A DNA stretch of 20,124 nucleotides from Rhizophlyctis rosea (Eukaryota > Chytridiomycota > Chytridiomycetes > Rhizophlyctidales > Rhizophlyctidaceae). Under the pieces are notes generated by a model. That model saw only the letters and a program-made list of their open reading frames with translations. It had not been told where the DNA came from and made no database searches. Both the position numbers and the translations under genes were made by a program. Where the stretch lies: the NCBI GenBank assembly GCA_027596075.1, contig JADGJC010000115.1:5864-25987 (forward strand), written 5' to 3'. Of the stretch, positions 10,111 through 20,124 are shown piece by piece. Every line of letters starts with the position of its first letter. Position 1 is the first letter of the stretch.

Positions 10111-10840
10111 AGTCTGCCGACTTGACAGAATCATTAGCAATAAAATCAGTTACCAACTTTTACTGTTGTGGTCCGGTTTCCGGAGCTGTGAAAACATCAC
10201 ATCTTGGTAAAGCGTATCGGTACCAAACATCTCGTATGGGCCGTTGGTGGGGCAAAAGTCTACTGAATCTGTCGTCCTTGATAGCATCCAGAGTTATTAA
10301 GAAATTCACTGGTGGGCACCATGTTTTTGCCAACTTTTACTATTGCGGTCCGGTTTCCACGTATGTAAATACCCCTTATCTTGGTAAAGCACGACACTAC
10401 TGACAAGCTGACATGCGCCTTTCCTGGGGCAAAAGTCTCTGTATCTGTTATATTTCATAGCATCCCAAGATATTGGGAGATTCCTAGGCCAGCACCAGTT
10501 TTCGCCAACTCGCGCTATTGTGGTCCGGTTTCCACGTGTGTAAAAACATCACATCTTAGTGAAACATACCATTACTGATAGGAGGATGTGTGCCTTGGGG
10601 GGGGCAAAAGTCTACTGCATCTGCTGTACTGAGAGTGTTCAACTTTTTAATAGTTGTCATAGGCGGACACCAAATTTCGCCAATGTTTACTACTGTGGTC
10701 CGGTTTCCGGGTGTGTGAAAACATCATATCTAAGTAAAATATACCATTACTCATAGGTCCAGACGTGCCTCTACTGGGGCAAAAGTCTACGGCATCTGTT
10801 GTATTAGTGCCAACTTTTTAATGGTTTCGTCACAACCAAG
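10111..10840. repeat. Diverged ~175-bp tandem satellite, four copies plus a fragment
   Basis: Four head-to-tail copies begin at 10153, 10330, 10505 and 10680, each opening with CCAA; the spacings are 177, 175 and 175 bp. The fourth ends near 10830-10840. A partial 5' unit seems to cover about 10111-10152. Two blocks are almost invariant: GGTCCGGTTTCC about 17 bases into each unit, and GGGCAAAAGTCT about 90-100 bases in. Between them the copies share many positions, for example AAAACATCA-ATCT and AT-CCATTACT in the later copies. The rest has diverged by substitutions and small indels, so this is an old array. Each copy also holds a short open frame with CGPVS, but the period is not always a multiple of three. 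No similarity to a known element is recognised. Confidence 0.88.
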
Positions 10841-12864
10841 TCGCGGGGCGCATGGCTGTGCCACCGTCATGACTGTGCCGCATCGGCGAGGGTTGAACCC
10901 ACCGTGTTTGTTTACATATTTGTAATGATATTATTGTCTGGTCAGGCCAGCCTCAGAATGTATGCTGAAGGTTCTTCACCGCTTCGCCAGTCCAACAGCA
11001 AAAGAGCCAACTCGCACTCTTAGTCGACAGGATGCCTGCAACCAGGCAGGCTCAAAAATGTGCCCCGTGTCCAATGTTTCCCTTGAGAGATGATCACTCT
11101 GTCAATTCGCAAAACCCATTACATTTCTTGCCTGAGTACCGGTACTTCTTGTTTGTCTGCAAATGATGAAAAACGGAACTGAAGGTGCTCGGGAAATGTG
11201 GATGGACGGTTTAGCGTTGTGCGCTGGGGAGGTGCGGCCGACGGCCACTGCCCCACGGGCCGGGCGAGGCGGGGGGTGAGGCAGGTTGGCGTGCGCTCTG
11301 TATCTCACAAAATCGAAAATCCATGAACATTGAAAGCATAAAACCCTCCAAACTCAAACCATGAACTTTTTAAGGAGTGGGACCAGCCTCAATAATAGGG
11401 CGGCCGCAAAGTTTCGCGCACTAAAAACGCCAACAATCCAAAGCAAATTGGGTGAGCATACAAACGTTGCCGGGACTCAAGACGCCGAATGGGGAGGCAA
11501 AAGTTCAACGCGTTGACTAGATCACAACGGCATTTCAGCAAGCAAAAATTGTTCAGCGATTGGAACAATTGCTATATCTGTCGCGCCATGAAGCTTTTCA
11601 GAAAACGCGAGTGGGGCAGCCAAGATGTCAGGGATGGCGGTGAAAAATCTGTAGTGACTGTCGTGCAGGAGGTGGCTTAGTCCACGTCAAATCGAACGTG
11701 AACCAGCCCCAATGTGAGTCATTGTAGTCCTGATTAGTCAACAACATTTCATTTTCCCAAATTTTAGCAAATTTGACATTCAACTGAGCGTGCTTGACAC
11801 CATCCGGAAAAATGTCCGGCCCTTGTCCGAACAATTGGAGCGGCAAGAGGGTCGCAGCGGGTGTCAGTCTGTACTTCTATAGTGTCTATCGACGCGGAGC
11901 AACGTACTAAAACGTATTCAGAAGTTCCAGAAGTTTCAGAGCTACTTCTGTACTTCATGATACCTACCCCGGTAACCCGCTCAATGAAATTGACATGACC
12001 GACCCCTACTGATACCACACCACTCCCCAACGCATCGATACCCAAAAACCCAACACAAAACCAAAAATCACACGAAAAAAAATGTCCTTCAATCCATACC
12101 GGAAATAATCCTTCCACCCTTCCACCCTTCAGTCCCTCACAAGCGCAACTCCCCAACCAAGCACCACATCCCACCTCACTTCCCCCACTCCCCTCACTGA
12201 CGTCTCAAGCAACACCTCAAGTCCACCTCAGGAAAATAGTCACCACCCGAATCCCAATCTGGTCCCAACGGAATCACAACAAAAAGAAGTAGTAATTCGC
12301 CCCGTACTCCCAGTGATGGCCACTTCATTTTGCTGCCGCTGAGCTACTTCAGCATCAGATTGCCGTAAATGAGGAGGAACCAGGCTCTCCGAATTACTTC
12401 CCGCTACACACCTTCATAGAGACTATGATACAAAGTCCAACACACAAAGGAATTTTCTGCTTCTATTACGAATGGCGGCCAGGTTATTTTACTACTAGGC
12501 AGAGCTCCTGGACGGGTGTCGGAGGGAAATGATGCGCAGAGAGGGGATCGTAACCAGTGGATTCAAGTCCCACCCTGAACTGCAAAGGCTGTATTTCATG
12601 TCTCTTTCGGCATATGTGGTCCAACAAAGAAAAACACCCTACATTCCATCCCCGACAAACTGTCATTCAAAATTCATCGCAACGCATAATCCTCAATATT
12701 TACGTACGATCGTACTTACAAAGCTACTACCATACTTGCACTCCCAACCATACATCCTACTTACACCCTCCATAACAAAGTTACTTACACCCTTCACTCC
12801 CCACCTTGGGTATACCCTCCTATAGTGCTATGCATAACCTCTTCCATTACAAAACCCCCCCCTC
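10841..12864. other. Long noncoding stretch
   Basis: No supported gene. Open frames are short (up to 136 codons), unspliced and without motifs. The stretch has a GC-rich patch at about 11225-11290, a CA/CT-rich patch at about 12000-12260, and pyrimidine-rich DNA from 12700 to 12860. The last part should contain the 3' untranslated region of the minus-strand ATAD2-like gene. A perfect 12-bp palindrome GTACGATCGTAC lies at 12704-12715. Confidence 0.55.
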
Positions 12865-15800
12865 CTACAACTCCCCCTCCATCACCCCCACAACCTCCTC
12901 AACACTAACCCCCATCCCCCTCTTCTCCTCCAAAACACCCACCAACCCCTCCCTAACCATCCCCAAATCCCTCACATTCATCCCCTCCGAATACTCCAAC
13001 AGCCTCTTTTCAAAAGCCTGGAGCACCTGCAGATGCACCGCGGGCATAGGTGCATCGACAGGCGACAACGGTGACGGCGGCACGGGAGACTGCGTAGATG
13101 GTCCACCGGACGAAGCAGCATTACCACCACCATTCGTATGTACGGAATCGGCCGTCTCAACATGTAAAAGCGGCGGAACACCCCCCTCCACCCTCCCCCT
13201 CTTCTCCTCAACCCCCTCACCCACCTCCACACAACTCCCCCTCCTCTTCCTTTTCCCCTTCCCCCCCAACGACCCAACCAACCCATCACCCTCCTCCCCA
13301 CCCTCCCCAAACAACGGCGCCGCCCTCGACGCCGCCCGCCTCGCCGCCCTCTGCTCCCTCAACGCACTAGGCGCCGACGCCCGTTCCCTTGCCTCCAACG
13401 TCTCCTGCTCCTTCCTGGCTTCCATCTTCCGCCAAAGTTTGCAAAGAAGGCAGTTGAGCATGAAGTGGCTGGGAATGCGGGTGTTGACTAGTTCTTGGGC
13501 TTCGTCTCGGAGTTCGGTTGCCTGCGGATGGGGGTCAGTTCATGAAGGCCTTCTTCCACGAAGTTTCAGTTACTAACGCATATACGGGACAAACTCACCT
13601 TCAACGCCAACTCCAACCCCCCCTCATTCCACTGCGCCACCTGATCCGCCATCAAATAAACATCCGTTAACCAATCCTCCGGCGTCTCATAAACATGATC
13701 CTCAACATTATTCTGAATCTGCGTAAGATCAATCGGCCGTTCAAACGCCTCGTAATACCCCGGATACCGCCTCTGAAACTCGGGGTCAAGGAACCGTCGG
13801 TATTTCGACTAGATTTCCAAAGCAAAACGTGGGACATTTGAGTCATTTGATACCTCGAACCAGAGACAGCTGAACCCCAATCATCAACTCACCCTCTCGA
13901 AAATTCGATGAATAGACCTCAACTTATTAGCCAAATCTGTCAAGATCTTCGGCGCCTGACTCCTAACATTCGCAATCTCCGCTTCCGTAAAACTCCTCAC
14001 ACTCGCCGGTGCCGCTTTCTCCAGCCTCGGCACAACCGCCAACCCTCCCTCACCCCCCTGTACCCCACTCGCACCCCTCCCCACCTCCCAAGGTCTCCAC
14101 TTCCTCAACGACAAGAAAACATCATTGAAGAACTCTTTCCGTGCATCCTCATTGATAGCGCCACACCGGATGACGCCCCTCAACCCTTTCTTCCTAATCA
14201 ACTCCGCTTCCCCCCTCCCACCAAACCACCCCTCAAACCCCTCCTCACCCCCCTCCCCCCCACCCTCCCCCATCCAAACCCCAACCACCAAAACATTCCC
14301 CCTCGCACCCTTCCCAACAACCTTCCTCAAAAACCCCAACCCCTCCCCACACCTCTCCCCAAACACCTCCCACAAATCCGGAACAAACAAACACGCCAAC
14401 GGCTGCGAATGACTCAATCTCGCAACTTTCCGCTTAATCGCTTCGTAAAACCCGGTTTCGCCGTCTTCCATTTCAAGAGTCTCGACCGTAAACCCGATCT
14501 CCACTAATAAATTCACCACAGCACCCGCGACGAGTTCCTGACCCATACTCTCCCCACCGGTGATAAGTAACCGCGGTTCAGTCCACACTTCGCCAACTTT
14601 CCCATCCCTCTGCTTCATAATCCCCTTCACCCTCGTAACAAACTCCGTCGCCTGAGTCAGCGCATTCCCTAGCAATGGCTGATAATGTGACGGAAGTGCA
14701 GCGCCGCTGTTCGATAGCTGCGCTTGTGTAGAGTTGATCACTTCTATTATGGTGCGCATGTGTTAGTTGTTAGATTGTGGACGGTGAAACGAGGTCACTT
14801 ACTCTTGATAGCAAGCTCAAAATCCGCCATCGTCACTCTAATGGCATCAATCGCCGCCTGATCCAAGACGTACTTGACACCCATCTCGTATAGTTGAGGG
14901 TACGTCCTCCGCAAAGCGTTGAACCACGCTTCAGAGCACAAGGCCTGCAGAGATTTCCAGTGTGAGAACACCATGCCCCAATATGCAAAAACCCCTCCCC
15001 CCAACGCCTCACCTGAACCTGCGCCCCACTAGCCCCCCTACACCTCCTCGCAACCTCCTCCTTCAACCCCTCATCAATCCTCCACTCCCTCGTCCCCCCA
15101 TCCAAAATAACCTTCCGCGCCTTCTCATCCGGAGGCTTAAACTCCAACTTCTTATCAAACCTCCCATCCCTCATCAACGCCGGATCAAGCACATCCGGCC
15201 GATTCGTGGCTCCAATGACAACGACTTGACCTCTATCCTCCAAACCGTCCATCAGCGTAAGAAGAGTCGTGACGAGCGATGTGTGGTGGTGTTCGCGTGT
15301 TGCGCTGCGGGCGGGGGCTAGGCCTGGTGATAACGTGAACAAAATGATGTGAGTTGATGCGGTAGTGGTCTTGATTCACAGGCACATGATCATCAACTCG
15401 CAATACATACCATCAATCTCATCAAAAAAGATAATACTCGGCTGCGCCGTCTTGGCTTCATCAAACACCTGCTTCAACTGCTGCTCGCTCTCCCCCACAT
15501 ACTTGCTCAGAATATCCGCCCCGTTCCTAAAAAAGAAACTCACAGGCCGGTCGGGACTCGAACAAGATGTCGCAAGTGCCCGGGCTGTGGAGATCGAAAT
15601 AAAGAGATGTAAGTGGCAAGATCCCGAAAGCAATGATCATCACTGTCAGAGAACCGCCGAGTGCGGAGGTATCGTACTAACCCATCATAGTCTTCCCATT
15701 CCCAGGCGGTCCATAGAACAGAACGCCTCTTGGCGGGTTTTTGACCTTTCCATGCACGGCCTCGGGATACGTCAATGGGAGCAGGATCATTTCTTGCAGC

Positions 15801-18112
15801 TCCTTGACGTCTGGAATGGATTGGTGTTTAAGAAGAACGGTTCACGGAAATAAATAAAAATAGCCAGAGCGAAGGTTAGCCAATCTTCCACACAACACCT
15901 ACGTTCTTCATGCCCACCAATCATTCCAAATTCAATTTTCGGTATTCCCACGGCCGCATCCACGTTTCCGAAATCTGGGGCAATTGTTGGATGTCAGCAT
16001 GCTGGACCAACCATTGAGGAAGAAGGATGGTGACCAAAATACACACCTTCGTTATCCATATGCCACTTGAGCTTTGCTTCCACATCCTCCCTTTCCGCCG
16101 GGTCCAACGCCTCCAACATGATCTCACACCGGTTCCTATTGACTGATGTTTGGGTATTGCGTCAATCACGCATCTATATCTAAGAATTCCGTAAGATTCC
16201 TCTGTTTACTCACCAATAGGAATCTTCCCAACTTTGGCAACTTCCCCACCCCGCCCCGGACTCCCCGCACCTCCATACGTAGGCTTCCGCATCCCAGTCC
16301 CAGCCCCCACCAAAGCCTCCCCACGCTCCTCGCGCAATCTCCGTCTCTTCTCCGCATCGTCATCCATATTCATTATATCATCAAGTATCATCTGCGAGCG
16401 ATAATCGACATGCTTCCGTTCTCGTAATCGATTGCCAATAGGTGACGAACTCCGCTCCACAGTCTCTCCTCTTCGGCTCCGACCGCTGGGTGTCCGACGT
16501 TTCCCGTTTGGTCGGCGGCTGGATTGACGTGTGGGACGGCGGGGTGGTCTTCGTTGTTGTGGTTGGTTTCTTGACCTTGTTCGTGGGCCATGATACTCTT
16601 CCTCTTCAATTCCTTCTTCCTCGACATCCATCACTTTCTCCTCGTCATCTTCGTCTTCATCTCCATCTTCCACCTCCATGTCCTCCCAATCCTCATCACC
16701 GTGCCCAGTCAAGGTTTGTTCCTCATCAATTGCGCCCTCTTGGTCTCCTGCACTGCCGTTCTCAACTTGTGATTGATCGTGCATATCTTGATCGTCATCG
16801 GCCTTTGTATCGAGGAACGTCTCAAATTCGACCTCATTCCCATTTCCCAAATGGCCGTTGATTCCGGTGCGACCTTCCCCATGGGCAACACCCTTCCCTT
16901 TGTTGCCCCTTGACCGTAGCTCTCTACTCTCATGCGCGAACAGGTCAATTTCGTCTGGCTCCACCTCCCTCGACAGCGAGTTACGTGTTTGACGCCTTGT
17001 TGGGTACTGATGGCTAGAAGACCCGTTGGTGATAGGTCCCTCAGATGTGTTTCGGGCCAGCGGCAGGGAGCTTCTTGCGTAGGCGTTTGGTGTCCGGCGC
17101 GAACTACGAACTGGTGATGCGGAAGAGCGACCGTCGCTTTCGTAGGCGTAATATTGGGTGTTTCGCGTTGAGATCGGAATACGACTGACCAGCGATGTTG
17201 ATTGAAATGTTGACCGTCAGTTGTCGAGCCATCCCGTGATTGCGCAGTAACGAAAGTGGGCATCGGTCACCCACCTGCTCCTTCTCTTTTTTGGACTGAT
17301 CAACTCCTCACTCTCTTCATTCTCTTCTTCTTCCGTTTCATCTCTGTACCGCTTTTGACCCATGTGTGATCGGCGTGGGTGTTGTTCGCGCGTGGGCATG
17401 GAGGAACGGCCACTTTTGTGATTTGCCTTTTGGCGAGAAGACAATGTGGATGCTTTTTTGCTTGAGTAAGTTTTGGAGGTGGTAAGGCGGCGATGCGGCT
17501 GTCGAATGATGTGAGGGGCTTCGGTGTATGATTTGACTGCGGGTGTTTGGTGGCGGGTTCTCAGCTGGTATCCCTGAGCGTGGCTGACTTCTGCGATTGA
17601 ATGAATGCATGGGGATTAGCAATGCTCGTTCCATTCTATCATCCTCACTGCTCACTGCCCCCCCCGTCTTCCAATCAAGTTCCCTGAATACTTTTCCCCT
17701 CTCCCTTCCCCTGCTCTTCTCCTTAACCCCCCAACCCCCAACCCCCATCCTCTCCCTCTGCCAACCACTCCTGCTCCTTCTCCCTCCCCCCTTCCTCTTG
17801 CTTCAAGTAAAAAGATATACCTGAGTCGTTGTTAGCACTCAAAACATGCATTCCCCTTCCACTAGCACTTGCACGTCTCTGCTTCTGAGCAGGCCCGGCT
17901 TCATCATCCAGTTCACCCACGGGAGTTTCATCTCGGGGGATGGGCGAGGAGGAATCAGGCAAGAGATTGTCCTCATCGTTCGAGACTCTTGAACCATCAC
18001 TTTCTAGCGATAGAGAAGACTTGAGAGGAGTTTGTTGCGATGAACGTTCCACTGATGTTGTACGCAAGCTTGAAGAAGCGTCGGAGGAGTCGGGGTCGCC
18101 GTCTACTGACAT
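12865..18112 (-). CDS. ATAD2/Yta7/Abo1-type AAA+ bromodomain ATPase
   Basis: A nuclear AAA+ protein of the family that binds histone H3-H4 and modulates nucleosome density. Twelve exons join in phase to 1406 residues: 18112-17821, 17590-17275, 17184-16214, 16142-16047, 15974-15903, 15810-15682, 15584-15411, 15323-15013, 14944-14803, 14743-13893, 13808-13599 and 13521-12865. The N-terminal 400 residues are disordered and Ser/Arg-rich, with an acidic block at about 328-401. AAA1: Walker A GPPGNGKT 616-623, Walker B IIFFDEIDG with DE at 680-681, sensor 1 GATNRPD 721-727, and GRFD 737-740. AAA2 (about 885-1050) is degenerate: GGESMGQE 897-904 lacks the Walker A lysine, as is usual for the family's inactive second ring. 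The bromodomain spans about 1119-1225, with RPIDL at 1142-1146 and WN 1178-1179 where the family has YN; the acetyl-lysine-binding Asn is kept. The C-terminal helical segment also matches the family. The start is the ATG at 18112, in a frame open a few codons upstream. Exon 8's donor has a close alternative. Confidence 0.95.
17591..17820 (-). other. Intron 1 of the ATAD2-like gene, G-run rich
   Basis: At 230 nt this is the longest intron of the gene. Its transcript is purine-rich and contains three close G-runs of 6, 5 and 5 separated by UU (17727-17746, where the plus strand reads as C-runs separated by AA), flanked by further GG and GGG runs. This could fold into a G-quadruplex in the pre-mRNA. 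If the intron were kept, translation would continue for about 31 codons into a Glu/Gly-rich tail and stop inside it, giving a short N-terminal product. Confidence 0.7.
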
Positions 18113-18763
18113 GTTTGGATAGAGCAACGACTGGACGAGGAATATGATCTGGGGTTGCTAAATGAAGCGTTTGGTCATTGTCAGTCGCGTTGAATATGGC
18201 AGCTGACTCATCGTAACATGTATTGTATAACAGTATAACAGAAGAGATTGTATTGACCAATCAACCCGATGGGTATCCAAATTTGATGGTAAACATTAAT
18301 GAACGCGCGAGGGTCCTAGACCTCTCCGGTGAGGTGTCCTTGTTTGTTTGTAAGTGGCACAGACTCGCGCGCCCCCATCTTTTGCCAAAGTCACCCACCA
18401 GCGTCCCAGCAATTGACCAGCACTGTCTGGTCCTTGTACCGATAACGTGTGCCATTCCCACGATGGGCAACTCATCCCGTCCACCACCCGTTCAATCTCT
18501 TGCTACTCACTTGTGAAACCAAGCCACCTGTGTAGCAGGGCAATGTGGTTATTGGCAGGCGGTGCCAAGGGCTCTGGACTACGACAGTCAAACAAGTAGC
18601 AAGGTAAGTAAGGTACGCTATGCAAGCAAAGTGATGTAGTTGTGTGAGTGTGAGGCTGAGTTATTGACTATTGAGTGATAGGTATCTCAGTCAGTGAAGC
18701 CAGGTGCCAGCGTGTCGGGTTGGAGTCAGTTCACACGAAGCAACCAAAGTGCCAAAGTGCTGC

Positions 18764-18857
18764 GCGAATCAACACCAGCCAAGACAGCGAATCAACACCA
18801 GTCAAGACAGCGAATCAACACCCAGTCAAGACAGTGAATCAACACCCGAGCAAAAGG
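18764..18857. repeat. 23-24 bp minisatellite, four units
   Basis: Four head-to-tail units start at 18764, 18787, 18810 and 18834. The consensus is GCGAATCAACACCAGTCAAG followed by ACA. Units 1 and 2 are 23 bp and differ by one base; unit 3 gains one C; unit 4 keeps the first half (GTGAATCAACACCC) and then diverges. Confidence 0.93.
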
Positions 18858-18861
18858 GCGA

Positions 18862-18904
18862 TCACATGCATCATCTGTTCATCCATCATCATCCATCACA
18901 TCAC
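18862..18904. repeat. CATC-rich simple-sequence tract
   Basis: An imperfect tract of CATC and CATCAT words (for example CATCCATCATCATCCATCAC) directly follows the minisatellite. Confidence 0.7.
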
Positions 18905-19612
18905 GCGGTCAATCACAGGTTGACGCATGCAATAGATTATGTAAGTAATGAGCTACTCACATGACATTGACTGTTTATCTAAAAGGTGTAATTGGGATAT
19001 GAAAAGAGATGGTCACATGTTGCCACCCCTCATTTGAATCATCATCATTTCGAAAATCGGACATGGCGCCCATCGCTTGTGGTCACTGCATGGATGGTTT
19101 CGGACGTATCTGTTGTTTGGCATGTCTGTGGCACAATCCGACTCTGCTGCTCTGACACCCCAATTCGACGTGACTCTTTCCCACGCTGGAGCTGGTAGAC
19201 TCACTCTGCTATGTCTCATCTGGCACGGCACTTATACAAACCGTAGCATCTTGGGAGCATAATACTTTGTATATCGTGCTTGTCGGGCTGACTCGGAGTG
19301 GGCAACGCTTCGATACCTCACAGTACAGCCCACAAGCAGCACGCGTTGTCAACTTGGTCAACTTGATAGACTGCAAAAACAAGCACAGGTGGGTGTTACC
19401 TTGGTGCAGAGATGTACACCGACCCGACCTACACGTTGTTGCTGGGTGCCATATTGACAGAGTAGTGCCGCGTCACTCACTAGTAGGCAGGGCGTCCTCT
19501 TCCTTCATGTACGGAGCACAACGGCTTTTCACTTTGGCACAAGCTTGACGCGTGCCCCACCGCACCCTTCGTCGACATCACGCTTCTGTCCTCTCGTTTA
19601 TGTCATATAGCC

Positions 19613-20041
19613 ATGAGCGCAAGATGTCGCCTTCGCCAGCCTCCCCTCTCCCATACCTTGCGCGTCCTTGATTGCATCAATGCATATCTTCGCTTTCGCA
19701 GAGGGGTGGCCATAACCACACCTTGCTGGCGGCACCGCTGCTTCCGCAGAAATGATGAGCTTAATCACATAATGATCAAAGTAGATTCCATTCGCACCCG
19801 CTCCATAGCAGAGACAACCACCACAACCACCACTCAAACTCGCATGCCCACCAGGAGACGCGGGCCGCACCCTTATCCAAATCCAAATCCACAGTCGCCA
19901 AAGTTTGAAGAAGAACGGGCGCCTCCACCAAAACCCAAAAAGCCTTTTCAATGGTCTGACGAACAACATAAAATCTTTGACGAAATGAAAAGCGGTGAAC
20001 ACAAAGTGATTCTGGTCAATGCAAAGGCAGGCAGCGGCAAG
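19613..20041 (+). CDS. First exon of a P-loop (probable SF1 helicase) gene, truncated
   Basis: An open frame of 143 codons from the ATG at 19613 ends exactly at a GTATGAG donor; the rest of the gene lies beyond the window. The last residues read KVILVNAKAGSGK, a Walker A P-loop cut by the intron before the expected Thr. About 23 residues before it is a WSDEQHKIFDEM segment, which resembles the Q-motif region preceding the P-loop in superfamily 1 DNA helicases (UvrD/Rep/FBH1-like). That family call is an inference from about 35 residues; another P-loop ATPase is possible. The first 45 residues are rich in Arg, Cys and Leu and lack acids except one Asp, as in a mitochondrial presequence. Then come a Thr run and a Pro-rich, Lys/Arg-rich linker (about 77-108). 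Internal ATGs at 19774 and 19843 are alternative starts that would remove the leader. Confidence 0.6.
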
Positions 20042-20124
20042 GTATGAGCACCGCTGTTTACGTTGACGGCGGGGGCATGGGAAGGGCAGATGGGGAAGGC
20101 GGGGAGGAGCAAAGGGGAGTCGGG
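20042..20124 (+). other. 5' part of an intron, running off the window
   Basis: It begins GTATGAGC directly after the Walker A lysine codon and continues G-rich to the end of the window. No acceptor is reached with certainty. Confidence 0.5.

Larger units (their letters stand above)
18113..19612. promoter_or_regulatory. Divergent intergenic region
   Basis: This 1.5 kb separates the start codons of the ATAD2-like gene (minus) and the P-loop gene (plus), so it should contain both promoters. A CCAAT pentamer lies at 18257-18261, about 145 bp upstream of the ATAD2-like ATG. A minisatellite and a CATC-rich tract lie near the middle. Open frames here are under 100 codons and show no motif, so I call no gene. 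Confidence 0.5.

Noticed and set aside
10880..10905. B-box-like sequence (GGGTTGAACCC) right of the satellite
   Set aside because: No A box or foldable cloverleaf upstream; it is just a short inverted repeat.
11925..11937. Three-unit heat-shock-element-like motif TTCCAGAAGTTTC
   Set aside because: It lies in a long noncoding stretch with no gene start nearby, so a promoter role cannot be supported.
12704..12715. Perfect 12-bp palindrome GTACGATCGTAC
   Set aside because: Isolated, with no neighbouring site or gene start; likely chance.
12529..12825. 98-codon plus-strand open frame
   Set aside because: Low-complexity Tyr/Thr/Pro/Leu content in the pyrimidine-rich 3' flank of the ATAD2-like gene; no homologue recognised.
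12806..13576. 256-codon plus-strand open frame
   Set aside because: It lies antisense to the bromodomain-proximal and C-terminal exons of the ATAD2-like gene, is low-complexity Pro/Ser/Thr, and results from the G-rich codon use of the real strand.
13908..14507. 199-codon plus-strand open frame, Pro-rich
   Set aside because: It is the antisense shadow of the second AAA domain exon; no motif.
17727..17746. Telomere-like C-runs separated by AA
   Set aside because: Only three units, irregular in length, and inside an intron of a well-supported gene; not a telomere or an interstitial array.

Overview
This is a window of nuclear DNA from an intron-rich eukaryote, most likely a fungus. Every confident gene is split by many short introns (about 40 to 230 nt, mostly 45 to 110), with GTAAGT, GTGAGT or GTGCGT-type donors, CAG or TAG acceptors and frequent CTAAC/TTAAC branch sites. 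The protein families are typical of eukaryotic chromatin. Many introns combined with a compact layout would suit an early-diverging fungus such as a chytrid, or a basidiomycete. That assignment is inference; nothing in the window proves it.

Layout. (1) 1-3508: no gene recognised; an 18-C run lies near the left edge. (2) 3509-4484, minus: an 8-exon gene for a ~192-residue protein I do not recognise. (3) 4513-8194, plus: a 16-exon gene for a ~861-residue SET-domain histone methyltransferase of the AWS-SET-post-SET class (SET2/NSD/ASH1 clade). Its start codon is only 28 bp from that of gene 2, in the divergent direction. (4) 8195-9700: weak, conflicting coding signals, namely a possible membrane-protein exon on minus and a possible frame-broken small gene on plus. 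(5) 10111-10840: a diverged satellite of about 175 bp in four copies plus a fragment. (6) 10841-12864: noncoding, with pyrimidine-rich stretches towards the right. (7) 12865-18112, minus: a 12-exon gene for a ~1406-residue ATAD2/Yta7/Abo1-type AAA+ bromodomain protein. (8) 18113-19612: a divergent intergenic region with a 23-24 bp minisatellite. (9) 19613-20041, plus: the first coding exon of a P-loop (probably superfamily 1 helicase) gene that runs off the window.

The three large models were built by following splice sites and reading phase by eye. All exon junctions of the SET, ATAD2-like and 192-residue genes join in phase and give complete open frames, which is good internal support, although individual splice sites (marked below) could differ. 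The two large genes both act on chromatin: one would methylate histone H3, probably on K36, and the other is a histone-binding AAA+ ATPase. I see no sign that they are co-regulated or form a system. The least explained features are the satellite, the 28-bp divergent start-to-start gap, and the roughly 545-residue N-terminal region of the SET protein, in which I recognise no domain.
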